A stretch of 64,000 bases of DNA from Shewanella kaireitica (GCF_023284045.1 NZ_JAKIKQ010000002.1:62001-126000), one strand, 5' to 3'. Positions 45,268-54,382 are shown, numbered from the stretch's first letter. The notes: generated by a model not told the origin, from the letters alone. Translations and numbers: made by a program.

Positions 45268-45698
45268 TATACCAATTGCATTAAAAGTTTGACCATTCAG
45301 CGGGAATTCAAAACGTTGTAGGTAAGTAGTGGGATTTGAGCTAATAGTTATTCTCGGCTCTGGCATCCTGCTTCGCTCTCGATAATTGCTCCTGCATTAT
45401 TCTACCTTCGACCATCCTTGGTCTCGTACCTCCTAAATCTGACCGCCAAGGAGGGCCGGAATGTCTTATTTTGTATGGAACAAAATAGACCATTTAGTCG
45501 TATATCCAAATCCCATAGCGAAGCATACGGCGTTTTGCCAATTTGTTTAACCTCAGCCGCACTACGTGAGCTCCTCAGTCTTTCCACTTCTGCTTTGCAT
45601 TGGCTTAAAAGGGAATAACCATTTCTTTACCAATGCGCTTTGAATTGAAAAGACTGAGGGACTCTGAACTGGCCAAATACTTAATGCAATAGGTATTA
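45268..45698. mobile_element. MITE-like element with terminal inverted repeats
   Basis: The 0.43 kb between plsY and tsaD is bounded by TTATACCAATTGCATTAA (45268-45285) and TTAATGCAATAGGTATTA (45681-45698), which are 16/18 complementary. Next to them lie GAATTCAAAACG (45303-45314) and CGCTTTGAATTG (45632-45643), a second imperfect inverted pair. No transposase is encoded; the only open frame inside lacks any start context. The size, TIRs and position downstream of stop codons fit a non-autonomous MITE. No target-site duplication is certain (both outer ends have TTA). Confidence 0.65.
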
Positions 45699-45712
45699 CG
45701 AGAAAAGGTCAT

Positions 45713-45743
45713 AAAAAAACGGCGCCAATAGCGCCGTTTTTTT
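45713..45743. terminator. Bidirectional terminator between plsY region and tsaD
   Basis: AAAAAACGGCGC / GCGCCGTTTTTT, a 12-bp stem with CAATA loop and A- and T-tracts on both sides. Confidence 0.93.
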
Positions 45744-45760
45744 ATATTGATAGCCAGTAG

Positions 45761-46777
45761 TTAATCGACAGGCTCTAAAGTATCCAGCGGCCATCTTGGC
45801 TGACCTTTAACAGCAAGATCATCAGTCTGCCCAGCTTTCAAGCGCTGTAGCCCTGCATAAGCGATCATCGCACCGTTATCGGTACAGAACTCACCACGAG
45901 GATAAAAAACCTTCCCACCAAGGTTAGTCATCATTTCAGCTAATTGAGCACGTAACCGCGTATTAGCACTCACTCCCCCAGCAATCACTAAACGTTGGTA
46001 ACCCGTTTGCTTTAACGCTCGCTTACATTTTATCGCTAAGGTATCAACCACAGCCTCTTCAAATGCGCACGCTATATTCGCACGTGTTTGCTCATCATTA
46101 GGCTCTGCCGCTATGGTGTTAGCAGCGAATGTTTTAAGCCCCGAAAAGCTAAAGTTAAGCCCAGGTTTATCTGTCATTGGTCTTGGGAAACGATAACTAT
46201 TAGCCACACCCTTGGCTGCCAGCTTCGACAATCTTGGCCCTCCAGGGTAATCAAGCCCCATTAACTTAGCGGTCTTATCAAACGCTTCGCCTGCTGCATC
46301 ATCTACAGACTCACCGAGAACCTCATAACGACCAATCCCTTCAACGCCCACAAGCATTGAATGCCCTCCCGATACTAATAACGCGAGAAACGGAAACTCT
46401 GGCACATCATCTTCAAGCATAGGCGCGAGTAAATGCCCTTCCATATGGTGCACACCAATTGCAGGCTTGTCCCACGAAAACGCTAATGCCCGGCCAACAC
46501 AAGCGCCCACAAGCAAAGCACCAATAAGACCTGGCCCCTTGGTGTATGCAATACCGTCTATATCTTCTATGGTCATATCTGCATCAGCTAATGCTTGACG
46601 GATCAAAGGTACGATTTTACGAACATGATCACGAGATGCTAACTCAGGGACAACCCCACCGTAATCAGCGTGCAATTTAACCTGACTATATAAGGTATGT
46701 GATAAAAGCCCTTTGTCATCATCATAAACGGCGATTCCCGTTTCATCACAAGATGTCTCTATTCCTAAAACCCGCAT
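45761..46777 (-). CDS. tsaD: tRNA N6-threonylcarbamoyladenosine transferase TsaD
   Basis: A 338-aa enzyme that transfers threonylcarbamoyl to A37 of ANN-decoding tRNAs with TsaB and TsaE. Landmarks: [18 protein letters not shown] at the N-terminus, [10 protein letters not shown], the metal-site motif [10 protein letters not shown] (His pair), [30 protein letters not shown], and [13 protein letters not shown]. Divergent from rpsU, as in most gammaproteobacteria. Confidence 0.97.
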   Translation of the reverse strand: MRVLGIETSCDETGIAVYDDDKGLLSHTLYSQVKLHADYGGVVPELASRDHVRKIVPLIRQALADADMTIEDIDGIAYTKGPGLIGALLVGACVGRALAFSWDKPAIGVHHMEGHLLAPMLEDDVPEFPFLALLVSGGHSMLVGVEGIGRYEVLGESVDDAAGEAFDKTAKLMGLDYPGGPRLSKLAAKGVANSYRFPRPMTDKPGLNFSFSGLKTFAANTIAAEPNDEQTRANIACAFEEAVVDTLAIKCKRALKQTGYQRLVIAGGVSANTRLRAQLAEMMTNLGGKVFYPRGEFCTDNGAMIAYAGLQRLKAGQTDDLAVKGQPRWPLDTLEPVD

Positions 46778-46904
46778 TGTTTCTCATCTTTACTTCATAT
46801 ATATTGCCGACAATTCTACCTGCTGTGCTTTAATTACTCCATAGCACAACCGCCATCTAAGTCGATTATTAGTGAATAGACGTCATTCTGATCACTAATA
46901 AGGG

Positions 46905-46932
46905 TTTACAACAGGGGGCGAGTCGGTATAGA
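46905..46932 (+). promoter_or_regulatory. Sigma-70 promoter of the rpsU-dnaG-rpoD operon
   Basis: TTTACA (46905-46910), a 16-bp spacer and TATAGA (46927-46932), 75 bp upstream of rpsU. Matches at 5/6 and 5/6 positions. Confidence 0.6.
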
Positions 46933-47006
46933 ATTCCGCACCATTTTTAAATTATCTGAGTCAAGTAATTGTCTCAATACAACCTACACCTAAGGGGTGA
47001 TGGCGT

Positions 47007-47222
47007 ATGCCAATTATTAAAGTACGTGAAAACGAACCATTCGACGTAGCTCTTCGTCGTTTCAAGCGCTCTTGTGAAAAAGCTGGTATCTTAGCTGACG
47101 TTCGCGCTCGTGAATTCTACGAGAAGCCAACTACTGCACGTAAACGTGCTAAAGCCGCTGCTATCAAGCGTCTTGCTAAGAAGCTTTCTCGCGAAAACGC
47201 ACGTCGCGTACGTTTATACTAA
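47007..47222 (+). CDS. rpsU: 30S ribosomal protein S21
   Basis: A 71-aa basic protein identical in layout to S21: [19 protein letters not shown] at the N-terminus and an Arg/Lys/Ala-rich second half ending in RVRLY. It binds the platform of the small subunit near the anti-Shine-Dalgarno helix. RBS AAGGGGTG (46992-46999) seven bases upstream. First gene of the macromolecular-synthesis operon. Confidence 0.98.
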   Translation: MPIIKVRENEPFDVALRRFKRSCEKAGILADVRAREFYEKPTTARKRAKAAAIKRLAKKLSRENARRVRLY

Positions 47223-47229
47223 TCTCATT

Positions 47230-47673
47230 ATGAGCCTAATTGATCAGCTAAAAGAGCAAATGAAAGCCGCCATGCGTGCCAAAGAAAAGGTACGCTTGGG
47301 GACTATTCGTATGGCACTAGCCGCCATCAAGCAAATTGAAGTGGATACCCGCGAATCTTTGAATGATGACCAAGCGATAGCGGTCTTAACCAAAATGGTT
47401 AAACAGCGTCGTGATTCTATTGCTCAATATGCAGCAGCAGGACGTGACGAATTAGCACAAATTGAAGCAGATGAAATTCAAGTACTTGAAGAGTTTTTGC
47501 CTCAACCTCTTACTGAAGAGGAAATTGTTGTGCTAGTTGATGCAAGCATCTCTGAGATGGGCGCATCCTCCATGGCGGACATGGGTAAAGTAATGGGATC
47601 ATTAAAACCTAAAGTAATGGGCAGAGCAGATATGGCGGCAATTGGCGCTATGATCCGTGCAAAACTCAAGTAG
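47230..47673 (+). CDS. YqeY/GatB-like domain protein
   Basis: A 147-aa cytoplasmic protein of the YqeY family, homologous to the tRNA-binding C-terminal domain of GatB. Landmarks: MSLIDQLKEQMKAAMRAKEKVRLGTIRM region and EFLPQPLTEEEI, MGKVMGSLKPKVMGRADM. Role unknown; the domain suggests tRNA binding. Start ATG 47230 lies 7 bp after the rpsU stop; a longer in-frame ORF from 47110 overlaps rpsU and is not supported. It lies between rpsU and dnaG in many bacteria. Confidence 0.88.
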   Translation: MSLIDQLKEQMKAAMRAKEKVRLGTIRMALAAIKQIEVDTRESLNDDQAIAVLTKMVKQRRDSIAQYAAAGRDELAQIEADEIQVLEEFLPQPLTEEEIVVLVDASISEMGASSMADMGKVMGSLKPKVMGRADMAAIGAMIRAKLK

Positions 47674-47693
47674 TTTTCGTTTTAATGATGAAT

Positions 47694-47721
47694 AAGCCGT
47701 GCTTTTGCGCGGCTTGTTTGT
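47694..47721 (+). terminator. Terminator/attenuator between yqeY and dnaG
   Basis: AAGCCGTGC / GCGCGGCTT stem with a 4-nt TTTT loop (one G-T pair), followed by TGTTTGTTTT. In E. coli a terminator in the rpsU-dnaG interval keeps primase scarce; this hairpin is placed to do the same. Confidence 0.7.
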
Positions 47722-47777
47722 TTTCGATTTTCTCTATTTTAACTTCACGAAATTAAAGGCGGCATTTAACAACACTA

Positions 47778-49508
47778 ATGGCGATACCTCGTGATTTTAT
47801 CAATGAGCTAGTAGCTCGCACTGACATTGTCGACTTAATCGACCCTAAAGTGCCCCTAAAGAAGGCGGGTAAAAACCACTCTGCCTGTTGTCCTTTTCAT
47901 AGCGAAAAATCTCCCTCTTTCACCGTTAGCAGAGACAAGCAGTTTTACCATTGTTTTGGCTGCGGCGCACACGGAAATGTTATTGATTTTGTCATGGAAT
48001 ATGACCGACTCGACTTCGTGGATGCAATTGAAGAACTCGCAGGACAGTTAGGACTAGAAGTTCCCCAAGAACAAGGCACTGGTAAGCCTCGCGATCAAGA
48101 GCTTAGTCGTGATTTATACCAACTGATGGAAGAGTCGAGCTTATTCTTCCAAAGTCAGTTAAGACAACACCCAGATAAACAGAAAGTGCTTGATTACTTA
48201 AGCCATCGCGGGCTTTCAAAAGACGTAGTCGAACATTTTAATATTGGTTTTGCTCCCGATGGATGGGACGGCTTATTAAGCCGATACCGTCAGAACCAAG
48301 ATTCACAGAACAAGCTACTCACTGCCGGCATGGTCATCGAAAATGACAGCGGTAAACGCTATGACCGATTTCGTGACCGACTTATGTTCCCAATTAGGGA
48401 CAGACGCGGCCGAGTTATTGGCTTTGGTGGCAGAGTTTTAGGAGAAGGTACGCCAAAGTACTTGAATTCTCCAGAAACGCCCATATTTCATAAGGGCAAT
48501 GAGCTTTATGGGTTATATGAGCTGAAACAGCGTCATCGTGATCCACAACAAGTACTCATTGTTGAAGGCTATATGGATGTTGTTGCTCTCGGGCAATTCG
48601 GCGTCGATTATGCCGTTGCGTCGTTAGGTACTTCAACTACCGCTGATCAATTTCAGCTGTTACTGCGTAGTGCAAAAGAAGTTATCTGTTGTTATGACGG
48701 CGACAAAGCGGGTAAAGAAGCTGCTTGGCGAGCACTTGAGACTGCACTGCCATTGTTAAAACCTGGCAATCAAGTTCGCTTCATGTTTCTACCTGAAGGC
48801 GAAGATCCTGACACGCTAGTGAGACAGATTGGTAAAGAACAGTTCGAACAGAATATTGGCCAAGCCATGGCACTTCCTGAGTTTCTATTTGAAAACTTAG
48901 CGAAGAAATTTGGTAAAGAAGACAAAAGTGTTTTGGCAAAAAATGCCATTAAACTGATAGAAAAAGTGCAAGACACTGTACTGCAGAGTCTGCTGCTTGA
49001 AGATTTAGCACACAAGCTAAGAATGAACGGTGCTGATGAGCTTAAACGAAAATTTAACTTTTCGACTAAGACCGCCGATAAACCTAAACAGCACAAAGCG
49101 TTGAAAGGACGTGGTACTCCATTGCGACTAGCCATTGCATTGTTAGTACAGCATCCGCGCCTAGGTGAAAAATTACCTGAGCAACTCGCGCTAAAACACG
49201 TACAAATGCCAGGCATTGACTTGCTAGCACTTGTATTAGATTTAACTCGCGGCAAAGTAATGAGCAGCGCACAACTACTTGAACAGTTCAGGGGCGATAA
49301 CCAATTCAGCACCCTAAAAAAACTGACCCAATGGGATCATCAAGTGGCGGATGAAAACTTACTTAAAGAGTTAAAAGGCACCTTAGTGTGGTTAAACAAC
49401 CAGTATCTGGAGCAACGCTACCAAGAGCTGAGTTTGAAAACTAACCTCACGAAAGATGAAAGATTACAGCTTAGCAAGCTAATCTCAGTGATGAAAAGTA
49501 AGGCATAG
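47778..49508 (+). CDS. dnaG: DNA primase DnaG
   Basis: A 576-aa primase that makes RNA primers for replication. N-terminal CHC2 zinc finger: Cys38, His41, Cys59, Cys62 (CPFHSEKSP...CFGCG). Catalytic core and Toprim with VEGYMDVVALGQFG (metal-binding Glu) and CYDGDKAGKEAAWRALE (Asp cluster). C-terminal helicase-interaction domain ends in LSKLISVMKSKA. Full length. Weakly translated start region (no strong RBS; AAAGGC about 18 nt upstream) fits low primase levels. Confidence 0.97.
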   Translation: MAIPRDFINELVARTDIVDLIDPKVPLKKAGKNHSACCPFHSEKSPSFTVSRDKQFYHCFGCGAHGNVIDFVMEYDRLDFVDAIEELAGQLGLEVPQEQGTGKPRDQELSRDLYQLMEESSLFFQSQLRQHPDKQKVLDYLSHRGLSKDVVEHFNIGFAPDGWDGLLSRYRQNQDSQNKLLTAGMVIENDSGKRYDRFRDRLMFPIRDRRGRVIGFGGRVLGEGTPKYLNSPETPIFHKGNELYGLYELKQRHRDPQQVLIVEGYMDVVALGQFGVDYAVASLGTSTTADQFQLLLRSAKEVICCYDGDKAGKEAAWRALETALPLLKPGNQVRFMFLPEGEDPDTLVRQIGKEQFEQNIGQAMALPEFLFENLAKKFGKEDKSVLAKNAIKLIEKVQDTVLQSLLLEDLAHKLRMNGADELKRKFNFSTKTADKPKQHKALKGRGTPLRLAIALLVQHPRLGEKLPEQLALKHVQMPGIDLLALVLDLTRGKVMSSAQLLEQFRGDNQFSTLKKLTQWDHQVADENLLKELKGTLVWLNNQYLEQRYQELSLKTNLTKDERLQLSKLISVMKSKA

Positions 49509-49634
49509 ATTTGAAATCTGCCCCAAAAGTAAACACTTGGACTAGCACAGTGAAGCACCGAAGGCTATAATTAACGACTTGCGCGGCTGTTTTTTGCCCG
49601 TCGTTTTAACTGTTTCCCAACTTGGATGATATCT

Positions 49635-51464
49635 ATGGATCATACTCCGCAGTCGCAACTTAAATTGTTGCTTGCCAAAGGTAAAGAGCAAGGTTACTTA
49701 ACCTACGCAGAAGTGAACGATCACCTACCTGCAGACATGGTCGACTCTGACCAGATCGAAGATATTATCCAGATGATCAATGACATGGGTATTCGAGTCT
49801 ATGAACAGGCTCCGGATGCTGATGAAATCATGATGTCTGAAGACAGCACCGATGACGATGCTGCCGAAGAAGCTGCTGCCGCATTAGCGACAGTGGAAGC
49901 TGAATTAGGTCGTACTACTGACCCAGTCCGCATGTACATGCGTGAAATGGGTACGGTTGAGCTACTGACCCGTGAAGGTGAGATTGTTATCGCCAAGCGT
50001 ATTGAAGAAGGGATCAACACGGTTCAAGCTTCAGTTGCTGAATACCCGCAAGCAATTGCAATGATCCTAGAGCAGTTTGATCGCTTCGAAGCTGAGGAAG
50101 TTAGACTATCTGACATCATCTCTGGTTTCATCGATCCAAATGCAGAAGATGTTGCACCAACTGCGACTCACGTGGGATCTGAACTGTCTGATGAAGAATT
50201 AGATGATGAAGACGATGACGATGATGAAGACGAGGAAGAGGAAGGTCCAAAAGGTCCTGATCCTGAAGAAGCTAAAGAGAAGTTTACTACGCTTCGAGTC
50301 GCTCACGAAAGAGCATTAGAGATCATCTCAATCAAAGGTCGTGGCCACCCTGAGTCTACCGTAGCCCTTTTTGAAATCGGTGAGATCTTTAAAGAGTTCC
50401 GCTTGATGCCTAAGCAGTTTGACCGCTTAGTAAAAAGCATGCGCGCAATGATGGACAAAGTACGTGTTCAAGAACGTTTGATCATGAAGCTTTGTGTTGA
50501 ACAAGCGAAAATGCCTAAGAAAAACTTCGTTAAGGTTTACACCAGCAACGAAAGTAGCATCGAATGGTTCAATGAAGAGTTAGCATCGGGCAAGCCATAC
50601 GCAGAAGGCCTTAAAATGGTCGATTTTGATGTTCAGCGTTGCCGTGCAAAGCTTGACGCGATTGAAACTGAAACCGGTCTAGCCATTGGCGCGATTAAAG
50701 ATATCAATCGTCGTATGTCTATCGGTGAAGCGAAAGCACGCCGAGCAAAGAAAGAGATGGTTGAAGCGAACTTACGTCTAGTAATTTCGATTGCTAAAAA
50801 ATACACCAACCGTGGCCTACAGTTCTTGGATCTGATTCAAGAGGGTAACATTGGTCTAATGAAAGCGGTAGATAAGTTCGAATACCGTCGTGGTTATAAG
50901 TTCTCAACTTATGCGACATGGTGGATCCGTCAGGCAATTACTCGTTCTATTGCTGACCAAGCAAGAACAATTCGTATCCCAGTACATATGATAGAGACGA
51001 TCAACAAGCTAAACCGTATCTCTCGTCAAATGCTACAAGAGATGGGTCGTGAGCCATCACCTGAAGAACTTGCTGAGCGCATGTTAATGCCTGAAGACAA
51101 GATCCGTAAGGTATTGAAGATTGCTAAAGAACCAATCTCAATGGAAACACCAATTGGTGACGATGAAGATTCGCACTTAGGTGACTTTATCGAAGATACG
51201 ACGCTTGAGTTACCACTGGACTCTGCGACTGGCGAAAGCTTACGTAACGCAACACACGAAGTTCTAGCAGGCCTAACCGCCCGTGAAGCGAAAGTATTGC
51301 GTATGCGTTTTGGTATCGACATGAACACCGACCACACGTTAGAAGAAGTGGGTAAGCAGTTTGATGTAACGCGTGAGCGTATTCGTCAAATTGAAGCTAA
51401 AGCGCTCCGTAAGTTGCGTCACCCTTCTCGCTCAGAGATTTTGAAGTCGTTCCTAGACGAGTAA
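49635..51464 (+). CDS. rpoD: RNA polymerase sigma factor RpoD (sigma-70)
   Basis: A 609-aa primary sigma factor. Start ATG 49635 gives the family N-terminus [13 protein letters not shown]; an upstream ATG 49626 adds three residues. Regions: 1.1 with [10 protein letters not shown], region 1.2 [11 protein letters not shown], an acidic spacer around 180-205 ([13 protein letters not shown] flanked by Asp-runs), regions 2.1-2.4 with [21 protein letters not shown] and [16 protein letters not shown], region 3, and region 4 with [27 protein letters not shown]. It closes the rpsU-dnaG-rpoD operon. Confidence 0.98.
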   Translation: MDHTPQSQLKLLLAKGKEQGYLTYAEVNDHLPADMVDSDQIEDIIQMINDMGIRVYEQAPDADEIMMSEDSTDDDAAEEAAAALATVEAELGRTTDPVRMYMREMGTVELLTREGEIVIAKRIEEGINTVQASVAEYPQAIAMILEQFDRFEAEEVRLSDIISGFIDPNAEDVAPTATHVGSELSDEELDDEDDDDDEDEEEEGPKGPDPEEAKEKFTTLRVAHERALEIISIKGRGHPESTVALFEIGEIFKEFRLMPKQFDRLVKSMRAMMDKVRVQERLIMKLCVEQAKMPKKNFVKVYTSNESSIEWFNEELASGKPYAEGLKMVDFDVQRCRAKLDAIETETGLAIGAIKDINRRMSIGEAKARRAKKEMVEANLRLVISIAKKYTNRGLQFLDLIQEGNIGLMKAVDKFEYRRGYKFSTYATWWIRQAITRSIADQARTIRIPVHMIETINKLNRISRQMLQEMGREPSPEELAERMLMPEDKIRKVLKIAKEPISMETPIGDDEDSHLGDFIEDTTLELPLDSATGESLRNATHEVLAGLTAREAKVLRMRFGIDMNTDHTLEEVGKQFDVTRERIRQIEAKALRKLRHPSRSEILKSFLDE

Positions 51465-51490
51465 TCTCTAACTAGATTCAAAACTCATTG

Positions 51491-51518
51491 AAAAAGCTGC
51501 CTCATGGCAGCTTTTTTT
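51491..51518 (+). terminator. Rho-independent terminator of rpoD operon
   Basis: AAAAAGCTGCC / GGCAGCTTTTT stem, TCAT loop, then T-run. Confidence 0.93.
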
Positions 51519-51601
51519 GCTTCAATAGCTACTAATCGGCTCTATATTGATTAACAGATAAGCAGTTGAGCTATTAGCGGTAAAAACAGCGAAAAACTCA
51601 G

Positions 51602-51630
51602 GTGACAAGCGCTTTTAAACCTCGTATACT
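51602..51630 (+). promoter_or_regulatory. Sigma-70 promoter of the tRNA gene
   Basis: GTGACA (51602-51607), 17-bp spacer and TATACT (51625-51630), 37 bp upstream of the tRNA. Each box matches consensus at 5/6. Confidence 0.75.
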
Positions 51631-51666
51631 TCTTTTCGCTTTCGGTAGTGACGACTATCCTAAGTC

Positions 51667-51743
51667 GGCCCCTTAGCTCAGTTGGTTAGAGCATACGACT
51701 CATAATCGTCAGGTCCCCAGTTCGAGTCTGGGAGGGGCCACCA
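51667..51743 (+). tRNA. ileX: tRNA-Ile2 (CAT anticodon, lysidine-modified)
   Basis: A 77-nt tRNA with encoded CCA: acceptor arms GGCCCCT / AGGGGCC, D-arm AGCTCAGTTGGTTAGAGC, anticodon stem ACGAC/GTCGT-like with loop CTCATAA (anticodon CAT), T-arm CCCAGTTCGAGTCTGGG. CAT with this GGCCCC acceptor is that of E. coli ileX, whose C34 is converted by TilS to lysidine so that it reads AUA. A tRNA-Met identity would be the alternative, but the acceptor-stem sequence argues against it. Confidence 0.93.
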
Positions 51744-51756
51744 ATTAAAAACGAAG

Positions 51757-51782
51757 AAGCCTACCTTGTGTAGGCTTTTTTG
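51757..51782 (+). terminator. Terminator 1 in the tRNA-fragment array
   Basis: AAGCCTAC / GTAGGCTT with a 5-nt loop and T6, directly downstream of the tRNA. Confidence 0.9.
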
Positions 51783-51887
51783 TGTCTGAAATTTGTGAAC
51801 AATGGAAGGCCTAATCTCAACAGCTAGACGAACATAATTGTCAACAACTCATGCAGTTCGAGTCTGGGAGGGGCCACCAATTTTGAT

Positions 51888-51917
51888 AAGCCGCTTGAAG
51901 AAATTCAAGCGGCTTTT
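51888..51917 (+). terminator. Terminator 2 in the tRNA-fragment array
   Basis: AAGCCGCTTGAA / TTCAAGCGGCTT stem followed by TTTTT; unrelated in sequence to terminators 1 and 3. Confidence 0.9.
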
Positions 51918-52021
51918 TCATGTCAAAAATTTAAATGACTCTCCCATTACGTTCATAGATAACATAATCGTCAACAACTCATGCAGTTCGAGTCTGGGAG
52001 GGCCATCAATTAAAAACGAAG

Positions 52022-52047
52022 AAGCCTACCTTGTGTAGGCTTTTTTG
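52022..52047 (+). terminator. Terminator 3 in the tRNA-fragment array
   Basis: Exact duplicate of terminator 1 within the 97-bp duplicated block. Confidence 0.9.
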
Positions 52048-52202
52048 TGTCTGAAATTTGTGAACAATGGAAGGCCTAATCTCAACAGCTAGACGAACAT
52101 AATCGTCAACAACTCATGCAGTTCGAGTCTGGGGGGACCACCAATTAAAAACGAAAAATAGGTTATTAGTCTCAGTATTTTTTTATCGGCTAGTGATTAG
52201 AA

Positions 52203-52799
52203 TCAAAACGACACTTTTACCCCATTCATATGTGGGTGTTCTGCGAGGGCTAACATAGCGAAATCCTCATGGGTGTCGCCGTAGGCAAAGACTTCACTAT
52301 AATCGGTTAAACAAAACTGTTGCTGTACTTTGATTGCTTTCATCTCACAACTGCAATCCCCAGCCTGATAGTGACCAGTGTAGCGGCCCTGCTCTACGGC
52401 CATTTGACTGCAGATTAACCTTATCCCGATAGATTCACACCAAGGCTGTAAGTAAAGGTCGAGAGATGCCGACACCAATACCACCTCAGTACCGTCTTCT
52501 TGATGCTTTTCGAGCACTGATAGCATCTCAGCTCGCAGGCATTTGGGAATAGTCTCCTGCGCGTATTGCTTACCAAGTGCGGTAACCGTTTTTATGTCTC
52601 GCCCTACAAAAGCGCAATAGCTCACTAGTGGCCGGAGCTTACGTGCAGGGATAATGCCTAGCCGGTAAAGTATGTATAACGGAGAAAGGAAAATAGAGCC
52701 AAGAAACAAACGTATAGGAGTGGCCGAATAAAGGATAAATCGAGTGTACATATCATGATGGGTTAGTGTGCCATCAAAATCAAATAGGGCTAACTTCAA
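52203..52799 (-). CDS. HAD-IB family hydrolase
   Basis: A 198-aa phosphatase of the haloacid dehalogenase superfamily, subclass IB (phosphoserine phosphatase-like). Motif I DFDGTLTHHDM (nucleophile Asp8), motif II VLVSASLD, motif III Lys around the KAIKVQQQF stretch, motif IV YGDTHEDFAML. The helical cap around 30-60 (hydrophobic, RLFLGSIFLSPLYILYR) may associate with the membrane. The start is TTG 52799, supported by AAAGGAG about 7 nt upstream. Substrate unknown; homologues dephosphorylate lipid or sugar phosphates. Confidence 0.88.
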   Translation of the reverse strand: MKLALFDFDGTLTHHDMYTRFILYSATPIRLFLGSIFLSPLYILYRLGIIPARKLRPLVSYCAFVGRDIKTVTALGKQYAQETIPKCLRAEMLSVLEKHQEDGTEVVLVSASLDLYLQPWCESIGIRLICSQMAVEQGRYTGHYQAGDCSCEMKAIKVQQQFCLTDYSEVFAYGDTHEDFAMLALAEHPHMNGVKVSF

Positions 52800-52870
52800 A
52801 CAGTGCTCCTTTTAACTCGCGAGAGTTACTCATTAACTTTATCTGGTTTAACCATTGATATCCACCCACT

Positions 52871-52897
52871 AAAAAGGGCTGCAAAGCAGCCCTTTTT
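52871..52897 (-). terminator. Rho-independent terminator of cstA
   Basis: AAAAAGGGCTGC / GCAGCCCTTTTT with an AA centre; on the minus strand it ends in T-run past the cstA stop, and lies upstream of the HAD gene. Confidence 0.92.
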
Positions 52898-52912
52898 CAG
52901 GTAAAAGTTACC

Positions 52913-54382
52913 CTATGACTCAGCAACAACTTTACGTTTCTGATGGGCTAGTATCAGTCCAATTAAGCAGATAACACCAACTGCAATACCCACTGGCTGG
53001 CTCATCTCTTGTGGCAATCCAAGGCCTATACCTGCGGTCATAATGTAAGACACTGTCACACAGGTACCAATGATGGCTGGTAAGCTCACTATCCAATGGA
53101 AAGTTCCGCGATCAAACAGATACTTAGTTGCCAACCACAATACACTGGTCGATAACAACATATTTGAGAATGCAAAGTAGCGCCAGATCAATGAGAAATC
53201 AATTTTAGTCATGAAGTACGCAATGATTAGAATTGGAATGGCTAACAATAGGCGGTTACGCATACTTTGCGGGATCTTAAACGCATCAGTAATAGTGAGT
53301 CGCAAAGAACGGAATGCTGTATCACCTGAGGTAATCGGGAAAATCGCCACTGCGATAATCGCCATGATACCACCAGCAACCCCAAGGTAAGTTGTGGCAA
53401 CTTGGTTTACAACTAAACCTGGGCCGCCCGCATCAAGAATGCTCTTAAGCTCTACATAGCCGCCCGGGAATGCTGCGATACCAGCCAAAGCCCATACACA
53501 CGCTACGATGCCTTCAGACATCATCGCACCATAATAAACCGGGCGAACGTATTTCTCGTTAGTTAAACAACGCGCCATAATTGGTGCTTGAGTAGAGTGG
53601 AAACCACTGATCGCACCACATGTAATGGTCACAAATAGTAGCGGCCATACAGGTAAACCATCAGGATTTGGCGCTAATAGGTCATTGTTATAATGGCTGT
53701 GATCGAAATAAGCGAAGATATCCCCTACTTCAGGCAGCTGTGGAGCGCTGAATAACAGTCCAATAGCGATAGAGACTGTCATAACAATCATCAATAAACC
53801 AAACAACGGATACAGTTTAGTGATGATTTTGTCAATAGGAAGCATGGTCGCAAAAAAGTAGTAACCAAGGATAACCAATACCCAGAAGGTATTATTGGCG
53901 AGAATCGTTCCTTCAAAGTAATCCAAGCTACTTAGCAGTCCAGCAGGGCTCATAATAAATACCACCCCGACAAAAAACAGCAACATCGCAGTGAAAATCA
54001 GCATGACGCCTTTGAAGTAGATATTGAAATAGTGCCCTGCAATTTCTGGCAGGCTCTTACCATCCTCTTTAATGCTCAATACACCAGAGAAGTAATCGTG
54101 TACTGCGCCACCAATAATGTTACCCAATACAATCCAAACTAACGCTATTGGGCCATATAGTGCACCTAAGATAGGACCAAAGATTGGCCCAACACCAGCA
54201 ACATTAAGAAACTGAATGAGATAAGCTTTAACCGGATGAACTTTCACATAGTCCACACCATCATCAAAACGTGTTTGAGGGGTTTTTGCTTTAGGATCAA
54301 TGCCAGCTTGTTTCTCTACAAAAGGGCTGTAGAACTTATAAGCGAGCAATAATAATCCGATGCAAATAAAGAAAATAAGCAT
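52913..54382 (-). CDS. CstA family carbon-starvation/pyruvate-type transporter
   Basis: A 489-aa inner-membrane protein with about 13-16 hydrophobic segments of the CstA family. Landmarks: DGVDYVKVHPVKAYLIQFLNVAGVGPIFGPILGALYGP region (key Gly-Val-Gly-Pro-Ile-Phe-Gly-Pro), GNIIGGAVHDYFSGVLSIKEDGKSL, and SGFHSTQAPIMARCL. It is the short form, about 200 residues smaller than E. coli CstA, comparable to other short CstA proteins. E. coli relatives BtsT and CstA import pyruvate or peptides. The 574 bp upstream (54383-54956) hold no supported gene. Confidence 0.9.
   Translation of the reverse strand: MLIFFICIGLLLLAYKFYSPFVEKQAGIDPKAKTPQTRFDDGVDYVKVHPVKAYLIQFLNVAGVGPIFGPILGALYGPIALVWIVLGNIIGGAVHDYFSGVLSIKEDGKSLPEIAGHYFNIYFKGVMLIFTAMLLFFVGVVFIMSPAGLLSSLDYFEGTILANNTFWVLVILGYYFFATMLPIDKIITKLYPLFGLLMIVMTVSIAIGLLFSAPQLPEVGDIFAYFDHSHYNNDLLAPNPDGLPVWPLLFVTITCGAISGFHSTQAPIMARCLTNEKYVRPVYYGAMMSEGIVACVWALAGIAAFPGGYVELKSILDAGGPGLVVNQVATTYLGVAGGIMAIIAVAIFPITSGDTAFRSLRLTITDAFKIPQSMRNRLLLAIPILIIAYFMTKIDFSLIWRYFAFSNMLLSTSVLWLATKYLFDRGTFHWIVSLPAIIGTCVTVSYIMTAGIGLGLPQEMSQPVGIAVGVICLIGLILAHQKRKVVAES

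Larger units (their letters stand above)
51720..52146 (+). repeat. Array of tRNA-Ile2 3'-end fragments alternating with terminators
   Basis: The T-arm and acceptor 3' side of the tRNA (51720-51746) recurs three times downstream, each preceded by CATAAT(C/T)GTCAACAACTC and ATGCA: 51833-51882, 51963-52011 and 52098-52146. The first copy keeps the acceptor 3' side GGGGCCACCAATT perfectly; the later two have small changes (one loses a G, another has GGGGGGACCACC). A 97-bp block following the tRNA (51742-51838), containing a terminator, is repeated exactly at 52007-52103. None of the copies can form a full tRNA, because each lacks the 5' half. Confidence 0.9.

Noticed and set aside
45418..45618. 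66-codon open frame inside the MITE-like element
   Set aside because: No ribosome binding site, no recognisable motif, and it lies wholly in a non-coding repeat bounded by inverted repeats.
47110..47229. Extended start of the YqeY-like gene into rpsU
   Set aside because: It overlaps rpsU in another frame; the family N-terminus begins at 47230.
48770..49312. 180-codon minus-strand open frame inside dnaG
   Set aside because: It is the antisense of a conserved primase coding region, with Ser/Leu-rich composition typical of such shadows.
51838..52038. Open frame running through the tRNA-fragment array
   Set aside because: It reads through tRNA fragments and terminators, so it is a by-product of the repeats.
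51720..52146. Possible CRISPR array in the tRNA-fragment repeats
   Set aside because: Repeat units vary in length and contain terminators and tRNA pieces; no cas gene is present.
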